Assembly (NCBI GenBank): GCA_050014755.1
Contig: JBEKCS010000005.1
Location: 1 to 64,000, forward strand
DNA: 64,000 nt
Reading direction: 5' to 3'
From: Bog-756 sp050014755
GTDB taxonomy: Bacteria; Actinomycetota; Acidimicrobiia; Acidimicrobiales; RAAP-2
Position numbers and translations under genes: made by a program. This document shows positions 42,444 through 49,736 of the stretch, piece by piece (the first letter of the stretch is position 1; each line of letters opens with the position of its first letter). A model generated the notes under the pieces. That model ran no database searches. It saw only the letters and a program-made list of their open reading frames with translations, and was not told where the DNA came from.

Positions 42444-42502
42444 AGACTCAGTCTCAACACAAGTGCGACCGGACAGAGATTTGTATAAGTACATCCGCAT
42501 GT
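42444..42502. promoter_or_regulatory. Divergent promoter/operator between znuA and arsR
   Basis: AGACTCAGTCT at 42444-42454 is a perfect 5-1-5 inverted repeat near the znuA side. ACATCCGCATGT at 42491-42502 (ACAT/ATGT arms) overlaps the arsR start. TATAAG at 42484-42489 is a plausible -10 for arsR about 10 nt from its ATG, which would make the mRNA leaderless or nearly so. Zinc-dependent control by ArsR and/or the Fur protein is likely. Confidence 0.5.
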
Positions 42503-42816
42503 GTTCATCTGTGGCGATGTCCGTGGCGACGAAGACCTACGAGGCAGCCGGCGATCTGCTCCGGGCGCTGGCTGCGCCGGCCCGCTTGGCCATCGTGGTC
42601 GAATTGGCCGCGGCGCCCTGTCACGTCCACGAGCTGGTCGATCGGTTGGGGATGAGCCAGCCGCTCGTCTCGCAGCATCTTCGGGTGTTGCGGGGCGCCC
42701 GGCTGGTGGGCGTGGAGCGCCGAGGCCGCGAGGCCGTGTACTCCCTCACCGACCAGCACGTCGCCCACATCGTCGCTGACGCCGTAAACCACGTAAAGGA
42801 GATCCCGACACCATGA
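42499..42816 (+). CDS. ArsR/SmtB family metal-sensing repressor
   Basis: A 105-residue winged-helix protein: EAAGDLLRALAAPARLAIVV (helix 1-2), VHELVDRLGMSQPLVSQHLR (recognition helix), and VERRGREAVYSLTDQHVAHI (wing and alpha-5). Candidate alpha-5 zinc ligands are in DQHVAHIVADAVNHV (D, H, H, H), the SmtB/CzrA-type site. It opens a three-gene run with a His-rich peptide and a Fur protein, divergent from znuABC. ATG 42499 is used because of the -10 just upstream; ATG 42517 is an alternative. Zinc as effector is inferred. Confidence 0.88.
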   Translation: MCSSVAMSVATKTYEAAGDLLRALAAPARLAIVVELAAAPCHVHELVDRLGMSQPLVSQHLRVLRGARLVGVERRGREAVYSLTDQHVAHIVADAVNHVKEIPTP

Positions 42817-42959
42817 GCGACCATCCCACGCACGACGACCACGGCCATACCCACGGTCCAGACTGCGGCCACGTTGCCGTCGACCACGACGGGCACGTCG
42901 ACTACATTCACGACGGCCATGCCCACAGCGACCATGCCGGCCACTACGACGAGCACTGA
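42813..42959 (+). CDS. 48-residue His-rich metal-binding peptide
   Basis: A short gene whose ATG overlaps the arsR stop (ATGA). Of 48 residues, 14 are His, with many Asp and one Cys; segments include HDDHGHTHGPDCGH and HDGHAHSDHAGHYDEH. The overlap and good codon usage argue it is translated. Composition predicts zinc (or nickel/cobalt) binding as a buffer or chaperone. I see no signal peptide, so it should be cytoplasmic. It sits between two metal-sensing repressors and opposite a zinc importer. Similar His-rich peptides are known next to zinc genes in actinobacteria, but I cannot name a characterised homologue. Confidence 0.8.
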   Translation: MSDHPTHDDHGHTHGPDCGHVAVDHDGHVDYIHDGHAHSDHAGHYDEH

Positions 42960-43007
42960 TCCGGAACGCCCCGTGCCTGCTCGCCGCTCCGGTGGGGGAA
43001 GGACGTG

Positions 43008-43457
43008 ATGACAGCGACGGCTCCTGGAGGTGACCTGCACGACGTCGTCGAAGACCGACTCCGTCGCGCCGATCAGCGCTACACGTCGGGCCGACGGGCC
43101 ATCATCGGTCTCCTCGTGGACGTTGGGCATCCCGTCAGCATCGGGGACATCGCAGAACTCCTGCCCGATCTGCCCCGCAGCTCCGCCTACCGCCATCTCG
43201 TCGACCTCCAGGTCGCAGGGGTGGTGCGGCGCGTCGCGGCCAATGACGAGTTCGCTCGCTACGAGTTGTCCGAGGAGTTCACCGAGCACCATCACCACCT
43301 GCTGTGCACGCAGTGCGGCAGGGTCATCGACGTCACCCCCTCGTCAGCCTTCGAACGGCGCCTGACGGTCACCGTGCACGAGCTCGCCGAGGCCGAGGGG
43401 TTCCAACCCCATGGTCACCGCCTCGACATCCTGGGGCTCTGCCGGGACTGTCATTAG
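43008..43457 (+). CDS. zur: Fur family regulator, probable Zur
   Basis: A 149-residue Fur-family protein. Winged helix: RYTSGRRAIIGLLVDVGHPV and LPRSSAYRHLVDLQVAGVVR. Regulatory metal site region: HHHHLLCTQCGRVID; structural zinc CxxC pairs are CTQC and CRDC at the C-terminus. ATG 43008 is preferred to GTG 43005 for spacing from GGGGAAGGA. Its place beside znuABC, ArsR and a His-rich peptide supports a zinc role (Zur) rather than iron; sequence alone does not prove this. It is convergent with the oxidase gene by 15 nt. Confidence 0.85.
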   Translation: MTATAPGGDLHDVVEDRLRRADQRYTSGRRAIIGLLVDVGHPVSIGDIAELLPDLPRSSAYRHLVDLQVAGVVRRVAANDEFARYELSEEFTEHHHHLLCTQCGRVIDVTPSSAFERRLTVTVHELAEAEGFQPHGHRLDILGLCRDCH

Positions 43458-43472
43458 GCAGGCCGGATCACG

Positions 43473-44657
43473 TCAGCCGGCGAACCGAGCGGGGGACCAC
43501 CGGGCGAGCTCACCGGCCACCACCGGATCCCGGGTCGGTCCTGGCGCGTCCTGGCCGACCTCCGACCGTCCGGCGCCCGACGCCTCGACCATCGAGTCCG
43601 CCAGCACCGCCGCGCTCAACGGTCCGAGGAGCAGCCCGTCGGTCCCGTGGCCGGTGGCCACGAAGGCGTTCGACCACCCGGGCACCGGGCCGACCAACGG
43701 CATCCCGTCGGCACTGACCGGTCGGGACCCCACACGCACCTCGACCAACCCGGCCGCACCCAATCCGGGAGCCGTCCTCAGGCACTCGCGCAGCAGCTGG
43801 TGCACCCCGTCGGCGGTCACCCGATGGTCGAACCCGGCCATGGCCTCCATGGTCCCGCCGCAGGCCACCCGACCGCCCGGCCACGGGACCAGGTAGAAAC
43901 CGAGCACCGGCTGGACGATGGCCCACCGCGATGTGTCGGCGTCCGGAAGGTGCAGATGGACGATCTGGCCCTTGAGCGGCCCGATGGGCAGAACCACCCC
44001 GAACGCTCCGGCCAACTCGTCGGTCCAGGCCCCGCCGCAAAGGGCCACCGCCCCGGCCCGGATGTCGCCGCCGTCGGTCCGCACCGTCTGCACCCGCCCG
44101 TCACCGGGATCACCGATCATCCCGGTGACCGCTGCCTGTCGCCACGACACACCCCGGCGTTCGGCCGCGGCCTGCAGGGCGCCCCGCAGGACCCTTCCGT
44201 CCACTCGCCGCCCGTCCGGGTTGTAGAGCGCCCGCCGGACGGCGCCGATGACGGGAAAGTGTCGGCGAGCCATCTCCGGATCCAGCTCCTCGACCCCCAC
44301 ACCCCGGCCCAGGACGAGCGCCGAAGCTGCGTCCATGGTCGCGTCGTCACCCGGACGCTCGGCGATCAGCAGCGAGCCGGTCCGGGCATACCCGGTGTCG
44401 GTGCACCCGTCGGCGTCGAGCCGGTCGACCAAGCTCTCGTAGTGCCCGGCCGCCGCACGCCCGACGGCGAAGGCCCCCGGTGCGGGGTCCTGGCTCGTCT
44501 CGGGCGAGAGGATGCCGGCACCGGCGTCACTGGCCCGGCCCGGGTCACCGCGATCGACCACCACGACGGTGGCACCACGTTCGGCCAGTTCGTAGGCGAG
44601 CGCCGTGCCCACCAGGCCCCCGCCCACCACCACACAGTCGGTGGACCGTTCGATCAA
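43473..44657 (-). CDS. FAD-dependent amine/amino-acid oxidase (glycine oxidase/DadA-like)
   Basis: A 394-residue flavoprotein with an N-terminal dinucleotide fold (CVVVGGGLVGTALAYELAER then ATVVVVDRGD), the family AGILSPE segment, a middle substrate domain, and a C-terminal VGSRPVSADGMPLVGPVP then FVATGHGTDGLLLGPLSA. These features fit glycine oxidase/D-amino-acid dehydrogenase/sarcosine oxidase-like enzymes. The substrate is unknown. The TTG at 44657 forms a TTGA overlap with the aldehyde dehydrogenase stop and directly precedes the FAD-binding strand, so it is the best start although the ribosome site is poor. The pair could oxidise an amine to an aldehyde and then an acid. Confidence 0.85.
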   Translation of the reverse strand: MIERSTDCVVVGGGLVGTALAYELAERGATVVVVDRGDPGRASDAGAGILSPETSQDPAPGAFAVGRAAAGHYESLVDRLDADGCTDTGYARTGSLLIAERPGDDATMDAASALVLGRGVGVEELDPEMARRHFPVIGAVRRALYNPDGRRVDGRVLRGALQAAAERRGVSWRQAAVTGMIGDPGDGRVQTVRTDGGDIRAGAVALCGGAWTDELAGAFGVVLPIGPLKGQIVHLHLPDADTSRWAIVQPVLGFYLVPWPGGRVACGGTMEAMAGFDHRVTADGVHQLLRECLRTAPGLGAAGLVEVRVGSRPVSADGMPLVGPVPGWSNAFVATGHGTDGLLLGPLSAAVLADSMVEASGAGRSEVGQDAPGPTRDPVVAGELARWSPARFAG

Positions 44658-46114
44658 CGCGTGCCGGTTCGTAGCACCCGGGGCCGCACGAACGCGGCCA
44701 TGCCTTCCACTCCCAATTCCAGGCCGAGACCCGACTGCCCCCAACCACCCATGGGGGCCAGGTGGTCCATCGCCCCCATCCCGTGGGCGTTGGTCCACAC
44801 CGTCCCCGCCTGCAGCCGGCTGGACACGGAGGCGGCCAGGTCGGCGTCGCCCGTCCACACCGAGGCGCACAGCCCGAAGGCGGTACCGTTGGCCGCCTCG
44901 ACGGCCTGATCGACCGAGCGGTAGGCGAGCACCGGTAGGGCCGGTGCGAACTGCTCCTCGACGACGAGCGCCGCATGTGGGTCGGGGCCGATGGCCAGCG
45001 CCGGTGGGACCACCCACCCGGCCCCCGAGGCGACTCGGGCCGGCCGCACCACCTGGGCGCCCGAGGCCAGCGCCTCGGCGATCATCGATTCCACCCGGTC
45101 ACGGGCGGACTCGGTGTGCACCGGGCCCATGGTCACCTCCGAATCCATACCGTCACCCACCACCGTCCGGGCCAGCACCGCGGCCAGGGCGTCGCCCCAG
45201 CCCTTCAGCCGGTCGGCCGGAACGTAGATCCTCTTGACCGCCATGCACACCTGGCCGGCGGTGGTGAAGGCGGCGTCGATCAACCGACCGGCCACCTCCT
45301 CGGACGGTTCCAGGTCGGGGGCGATGATGGCCGGGTCATTGCCTCCGAGTTCCACCACGACAGGCCGGAACCGCTCGGCACAGGCCAGGAGAACGGCCCG
45401 CCCGGCCCCGACCCCACCGGTGAAGGAGACCATGTCCACCCCGGAATGGGACACCAGGGCCGAGCCGACCCCGGGGCCGGGGCCGTTCACCGCGTTGAGG
45501 ACGCCGGGAGGAAGGTGGGCCGCCATGGCGGCGGCCAGCGCCAGGACCGTGCCGGGACAGGTGGGTGGGGGCTTGACCACCACCGTGTTGCCGGCCAGCA
45601 GCGCGGGCAGGATCTTGTTCCCCATCACCGCCGGGGGCCAGTTGAATGGCAGTACCGCGGCCACCACCCCGTGGGGCACGGCCTCGATCACCGAATTCCC
45701 GGCCTGGCGATCGGCCAGGGCCTCGGCCATGAGCGGAGCGAGGGCCCCGACCATGCCCACCCCGGCGGTCACGTCGAAGATCGATTCGATCAGGACCTTG
45801 CCGTGCTCGCGGGTCAGTCCGGCCGCCGTGGTCTCGAGGTCACAGGAGGCCAGCGCCGCGTCACCGGCGGCCTGCAGGACGGCCACCCGGTCCTCGAAGG
45901 GAACGGCCGCCCAGGCCGGCTGGGCGTCGCGGGCGGCACCGACGGCCGCGTCGACCTGGGACAGCGAAGCCGACGGGGCGAGCAGCACGACTTCGTCGGG
46001 TCGGGCCGGGTTGTACACGGGATACGGCGTCTCGGCTCCCGAAGCCGCCACACCTCCGATGACCAGCCGGGCCTCGTCCATCGGCGTACCGACGGCTCCC
46101 TTCGACGCTCCCAT
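44654..46114 (-). CDS. NAD(P)-dependent aldehyde dehydrogenase
   Basis: A 486-residue ALDH. Visible active-site parts: Asn in VLPFNWPPAVMGNKI, Glu in PVVVELGGNDPAI, and Cys in FTTAGQVCMAVKR, plus GTVWTNAHGMG near the end. It oxidises an aldehyde to an acid with NAD(P)+. The ATG at 46114 has GGGGAGGTG upstream; ATG 46081 (DEARLVIGG) is an alternative. Its stop overlaps the oxidase start, so the two are an operon whose likely joint function is breakdown of an amine or amino alcohol. Betaine- or aminobutyraldehyde-type substrates are possible. Confidence 0.92.
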   Translation of the reverse strand: MGASKGAVGTPMDEARLVIGGVAASGAETPYPVYNPARPDEVVLLAPSASLSQVDAAVGAARDAQPAWAAVPFEDRVAVLQAAGDAALASCDLETTAAGLTREHGKVLIESIFDVTAGVGMVGALAPLMAEALADRQAGNSVIEAVPHGVVAAVLPFNWPPAVMGNKILPALLAGNTVVVKPPPTCPGTVLALAAAMAAHLPPGVLNAVNGPGPGVGSALVSHSGVDMVSFTGGVGAGRAVLLACAERFRPVVVELGGNDPAIIAPDLEPSEEVAGRLIDAAFTTAGQVCMAVKRIYVPADRLKGWGDALAAVLARTVVGDGMDSEVTMGPVHTESARDRVESMIAEALASGAQVVRPARVASGAGWVVPPALAIGPDPHAALVVEEQFAPALPVLAYRSVDQAVEAANGTAFGLCASVWTGDADLAASVSSRLQAGTVWTNAHGMGAMDHLAPMGGWGQSGLGLELGVEGMAAFVRPRVLRTGTR

Positions 46115-46264
46115 CTCCGTTCCGCACCTCCCCCGTCTGCACCGCCCGGGCGAGGCTACCCTCGGCACCCGTGGGACGCACCCGACCACGGGGCCGGAAG
46201 CCGGGAGCCATCACGTCGCCGGTCGTCACGGACGACGACCACCTGATCCACCTGAGCGAGTGAT

Positions 46265-46290
46265 CCTGCCCGCGAGTGGCTGCGGGCGGG
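46265..46290. terminator. Stem-loop after the nickel/cobalt transporter gene
   Basis: CCTGCCCGC (46265-46273) pairs with GCGGGCGGG (46282-46290), a 9-bp stem with one G-U and an 8-nt loop. It begins 2 nt beyond the stop of the transporter gene on the minus strand and separates it from the ALDH operon. No T-run. Confidence 0.45.
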
Positions 46291-46291
46291 G

Positions 46292-47479
46292 TCAGGCCGG
46301 CTCGGCCGCTACCTCGGCTTCGTACTGGGCCACGAGATCTTCTTCGAGCTGGACCGGGCTCGTCTGATTGATCAACTTCGCGGACCACTTCTCCTCGACA
46401 TGGCCGTACTTCCAGATCATCATCGCGCCGGCCCACGTGGCCACGAACATGCCGACGATCACGAACCCGGCCATGTTGATGTTGAAGTTGGCCATGTAGT
46501 TCCAGAAGCTGCCGTTCAGGTGCAGCTCCATCGGGAGGAGGCCGAGCACCTCGATGGTGCCGATGAAGAAGCAGATGACCACCGACAGTCCGGTGATGGC
46601 CAGGTTGTAATAGACCTTCCGGACCGGATTGAAGAATGCCCAGCCGTACGCCACGTTCATGAACACGCCGTCCAGCGTGTCCATCAGGCTCATCCCCGCC
46701 ATGAACAGGACCGGCAGGCACATGATGGCGTACCACGGCAATGCCCGGGTGGCCAGCAGGGCGGTGGTGGCGAGCAGCGCCACCTCCGTCGCGGTGTCGA
46801 AGCCCATGCCGAACACCACCCCCACCGGGTACATCTGCCATTCCTTGGTGATCGACTTCATCCACGTTCCGAAGATCCGGAACATGAACCCCCGGTTCTC
46901 CAACTGCCTCTCGAGCTCCGCCTCGTCGAAGTCGCCGCGGCGCATCTTCCTGAACACCGTGATGATCCCGGACAGGATGACGATGTTAAGAAGGGCGATG
47001 AGATAGAGGAACGACGCCGAGACGATCGTGCCGAAGATCCCGCCGAACTGCTCCAGCCCCGACTGGCTGTCGGACACTGCGCCATAGACGGCCTTCTCGG
47101 CGACCACGATGCCGGCACCGATGGCGATCACGATCGTGGAATGGCCCAGCGAGAAGAAGTAGCCCACGCTGACGGGCTTCTTGCCTTCGTTCATCAACTT
47201 CCGGGTCGTGTTGTCGATGGCCGAGATGTGGTCGGCGTCGAAGGCGTGGCGCAGTCCGAGGGTGTACGCCAGGACGGAGACGCCGATCCCCAGGCCCTTG
47301 TAGTGCGAGGGCACGACGAACACGATGAAGACGCCGAAGCCGATGACGTGCAGCAGCAGGATCGACGCGAACATCAGCTTGGTCTGCAGCCATTCCGTGG
47401 GGGTCATCGCCCTACGGAACTCCTTGGCCTTCTCCAGGGGGCCCGCCGATTGCATGGAGGCCTCGCTGATCGCCACCAT
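46292..47479 (-). CDS. NiCoT family nickel/cobalt transporter (NicO/HoxN/NixA)
   Basis: A 395-residue secondary metal importer with about eight helices. The signature LRHAFDADHISAIDNTTR (HX4DH) in helix II is present, with FFSLGHSTIVIAIG, FGMGFDTATEVALLA and LFMAGMSLMDTLDGVFM, the four conserved NiCoT motifs. These proteins import Ni2+ and/or Co2+; which one cannot be decided here. The ATG at 47479 follows GGAGGAGAGGTCAC. No urease, hydrogenase or cobalamin genes lie in the window. It is divergent from a Fur-family gene with a palindrome between them, suggesting control by a nickel-responsive regulator. Confidence 0.93.
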   Translation of the reverse strand: MVAISEASMQSAGPLEKAKEFRRAMTPTEWLQTKLMFASILLLHVIGFGVFIVFVVPSHYKGLGIGVSVLAYTLGLRHAFDADHISAIDNTTRKLMNEGKKPVSVGYFFSLGHSTIVIAIGAGIVVAEKAVYGAVSDSQSGLEQFGGIFGTIVSASFLYLIALLNIVILSGIITVFRKMRRGDFDEAELERQLENRGFMFRIFGTWMKSITKEWQMYPVGVVFGMGFDTATEVALLATTALLATRALPWYAIMCLPVLFMAGMSLMDTLDGVFMNVAYGWAFFNPVRKVYYNLAITGLSVVICFFIGTIEVLGLLPMELHLNGSFWNYMANFNINMAGFVIVGMFVATWAGAMMIWKYGHVEEKWSAKLINQTSPVQLEEDLVAQYEAEVAAEPA

Positions 47480-47543
47480 GTGACCTCTCCTCCGTCGACG
47501 GGCGGTGCGCCTCGCCGCACAGTAGATGAAATGCAAATGACTC

Positions 47544-47561
47544 GCAACAGCACCCTGTTGC
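47544..47561. promoter_or_regulatory. Palindrome in the nicO/fur divergent region
   Basis: GCAACAG (47544-47550) and CTGTTGC (47555-47561) are perfect 7-bp arms around CACC. A TGCAA at 47533-47537 lies just outside. The 258-nt intergenic region has nothing else notable. Nur boxes in Streptomyces are built from TTGC/GCAA half sites, so this is a candidate binding site, though the half-site order differs. Confidence 0.5.
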
Positions 47562-47737
47562 CACTTGTGGCACCGGGCTTTCGTGGGTCCGACGGGGACG
47601 GCGCGGTGGGTCCGGGCACCGCGGCCAGGAGCGATCCTCCCGATCGTCGGGCTCGGCCGTCCACGAACTCGTGGCGATGGCCTCGTCGGGACGTTCGGGA
47701 CCGGCCACATCGGCAAGCCCGCCGATAGGCTGACGTC

Positions 47738-48196
47738 GTGCCTCGGAACACTCCAGACGTGGAGACGCCGTCAGTCGACGCCTCGACCTTCGACGGTGCG
47801 CTCGCGCTCCTCCGTGAACACGGTGGCCGGATCACCTCGTCCCGCCGATTCCTGTTGGAGGCCATCTTCGAGTCCGCAGGCCACTGCACGGTCGAAGAGC
47901 TGGCCGCCAAAGTGCAGGCCAAGGCCCCCGACGTCCACCTGTCGACGATCTACCGCAACGTGGAAGAGCTGGAGAAGCTCGGAGTACTCGTCCACTCCCA
48001 CCTCGGGCACGGGGCCGCCACCTACCACCTGGCGGAGGGCGCCCACTCCCATTTCGTCTGCGAGGAGTGCGGTGTGGCGTTCGAGGCTCCCGATGCGCTG
48101 TTCCGCGGCTTGTCGAAGAGTGCCCAGACGGAGTACGGGTTCCAGATCAATCCCCACCACTTCGCCATCTACGGGAGATGCCGGGACTGCCAGTGA
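47738..48196 (+). CDS. Fur family regulator, possibly nickel-responsive (Nur)
   Basis: A 152-residue protein: ITSSRRFLLEAIFESAGHCT, DVHLSTIYRNVEELEKLGVL (recognition helix STIYRNVE), then HSHFVCEECGVAFEAPD and a C-terminal CRDC. The histidines around SHLGHGAATYHLAEGAHSHF could form the regulatory metal site. GTG start at 47738 with a weak ribosome site. Divergence from a NiCoT transporter suggests a Nur role; Zur or iron Fur cannot be excluded. This is the second Fur paralogue within 5 kb. Confidence 0.85.
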   Translation: MPRNTPDVETPSVDASTFDGALALLREHGGRITSSRRFLLEAIFESAGHCTVEELAAKVQAKAPDVHLSTIYRNVEELEKLGVLVHSHLGHGAATYHLAEGAHSHFVCEECGVAFEAPDALFRGLSKSAQTEYGFQINPHHFAIYGRCRDCQ

Positions 48197-48321
48197 GGGG
48201 TGGCGCCGGTGCCGACGCCATTTCCCTTCCAAATGAACTTTCCGCGACATTCAACATATGCGGGCGTGACAGCGCGACACTTGTCTTCCCAGCAGAATGC
48301 CACCGGGTCGGAGGTAGGCGA

Positions 48322-48489
48322 ATGAGTAGTGACGAGGACCAGCGAATCTGTCCCCATTGCGGATTCCGCGAAGTGCCGACTCTGATCGTGAACCGATCGG
48401 AGTCGACCGATAGCGGCATGAGCTGGCGATGTCATTCGTGTCGCCAGACATGGACGGACCGGCAGTACCGGCTGCTGAGCGCTTCGTAG
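48322..48489 (+). CDS. Small zinc-ribbon protein (55 residues)
   Basis: From ATG 48322, with CGGAGGTAGGCGA upstream, a short protein with two Cys pairs (ICPHCGFREVPTL and WRCHSCRQTW) forming a likely zinc ribbon. I do not recognise a family. The strong ribosome site and Cys spacing support a real gene. It lies 125 nt after the Fur gene and may be independently transcribed. Confidence 0.6.
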   Translation: MSSDEDQRICPHCGFREVPTLIVNRSESTDSGMSWRCHSCRQTWTDRQYRLLSAS

Positions 48490-48681
48490 ACGTGCTGCAC
48501 GAGGGCTGGCTCCTCGTGACCCCTGCCGATGAGCGGGGTAGGTCCGCCACCGTGCCGATATCCCCGGCCACGCGCACCGGTTCTTAGGAATCCTTGTGGG
48601 CGCCATATCCTTGGGGTAGATGGAGATCACGCCGCGTAGGACGCTGCAGAGGAACAGGTCTCCGAACCGAAGAGGATGACA

Positions 48682-48768
48682 ATGGTGAGACGGGGGATGC
48701 CCGTCGACAGCCTCGTGTATGAACGGACCGGTCCGTCCGGGCGGAATCACCGAGGTCGGGTCCGATGA
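48682..48768 (+). CDS. Possible 28-residue ORF coupled to the LigD-type polymerase gene
   Basis: ATG 48682 follows AGAGGATGACA and the frame ends in a TGA that overlaps the polymerase start as ATGA (48765-48768). The product (VRRGMPVDSLVYERTGPSGR plus eight residues) has no recognisable features. It could be a short leader that couples translation, or chance. Confidence 0.3.
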   Translation: MVRRGMPVDSLVYERTGPSGRNHRGRVR

Positions 48769-49661
48769 GCCCTGACGGCGGCGCGTCGATCAGTCGGACC
48801 GTGGATGGGCGCGAGATCACGATATCCCGACCCGAAAAAGTGCTCTTCCCGGCCACCGGCTTCACCAAAGGTCAGATGATCGACTACTACGCGACGGTTG
48901 CCGGCGTCATGCTGCCGCACCTTGCCGGACGACCTCTGACCATGAAGCGCTTCCCCGATGGCGTCGACGGCGACTGGTTCTTCGAGAAGCATGCGCCGGC
49001 ACATGCACCCGATTGGGTGCGCCATGTCGCGGTGCCATCCGCGGGCGGTACGGTCGACTACACCGTGGTCGACGATCGGTCCACGCTGATCTGGGCGGCG
49101 GACCTGGCCACTGTCGAGTTCCACGTTCCCCTCTGGCGCGTTCCTCCCGCCGGCACGGTCCCCGGTCCAGCCGATCACCTGGTCTTCGACCTCGACCCCG
49201 GCGAAGGATCGACGATCGTGGAGTGTTGCCGGGTGGCGAAACGGATCGCCGGCATCCTGGCCGCGCGAGGCCTGGATGCCGTCCCGAAGACAAGCGGCAG
49301 AAAGGGGCTTCACGTCTACTCGCCCCTGTCTGGTCGACCGGCATGGAGCACTGTCCGTCAGCGGTCGCACGAGATCGCCGTCGAATTGGAGCAGACCAGT
49401 CCGGATCTGGTCGTCTCCAACATGCGTCGAAGCCTCCGTCCCGGAAGGGTCCTCGTCGACTGGAGCCAGAATGCTCCAGCCAAGACCACGGTTGCGGCCT
49501 ACTCGTTGCGGGCCTCCTCCGAACCCGGGGTCTCGACCCCGGTGACCTGGGAAGAGGTGGAACGCTGTGGGCAGGCCGGCGACCCGTCGCTGCTGCGGTT
49601 CAGCCCGACCCAGGTAGTGGACCGGATCGAGCGACTGGGCGATCTGTTCGCGGCCGTCTGA
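48765..49661 (+). CDS. Stand-alone LigD-type polymerase/primase domain (PolDom)
   Basis: A 298-residue archaeo-eukaryotic primase-like polymerase: ITISRPEKVLFPATGFTKGQ, KRFPDGVDGDWFFEKHAP, DHLVFDLDPGEG (the DxD metal site), TSGRKGLHVYSPL, and a late DW-type segment RVLVDWSQNAPAKTTVAAYS. In bacterial NHEJ, PolDom fills gaps and adds ribonucleotides at breaks with Ku and ligase. Here there is neither a ligase nor a phosphoesterase domain, and no ku gene in the window, so partners must be elsewhere. The start at 48765 overlaps a possible short ORF. Well-conserved catalytic motifs predict activity. Confidence 0.9.
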   Translation: MSPDGGASISRTVDGREITISRPEKVLFPATGFTKGQMIDYYATVAGVMLPHLAGRPLTMKRFPDGVDGDWFFEKHAPAHAPDWVRHVAVPSAGGTVDYTVVDDRSTLIWAADLATVEFHVPLWRVPPAGTVPGPADHLVFDLDPGEGSTIVECCRVAKRIAGILAARGLDAVPKTSGRKGLHVYSPLSGRPAWSTVRQRSHEIAVELEQTSPDLVVSNMRRSLRPGRVLVDWSQNAPAKTTVAAYSLRASSEPGVSTPVTWEEVERCGQAGDPSLLRFSPTQVVDRIERLGDLFAAV

Positions 49662-49736
49662 CCGCGGACCGCATGCCGTCGGCCGGGGCGACGCCGCGGT
49701 GGGATCGTGAGGATGAGGGGACTTCGCGCCCTCGAG

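Noticed and set aside
46171..46263. 31-codon plus-strand frame from a GTG between the ALDH and nicO genes
   Set aside because: Codon third positions are GC-rich, but there is no ribosome site and no recognisable product; it may be chance in a high-GC spacer.
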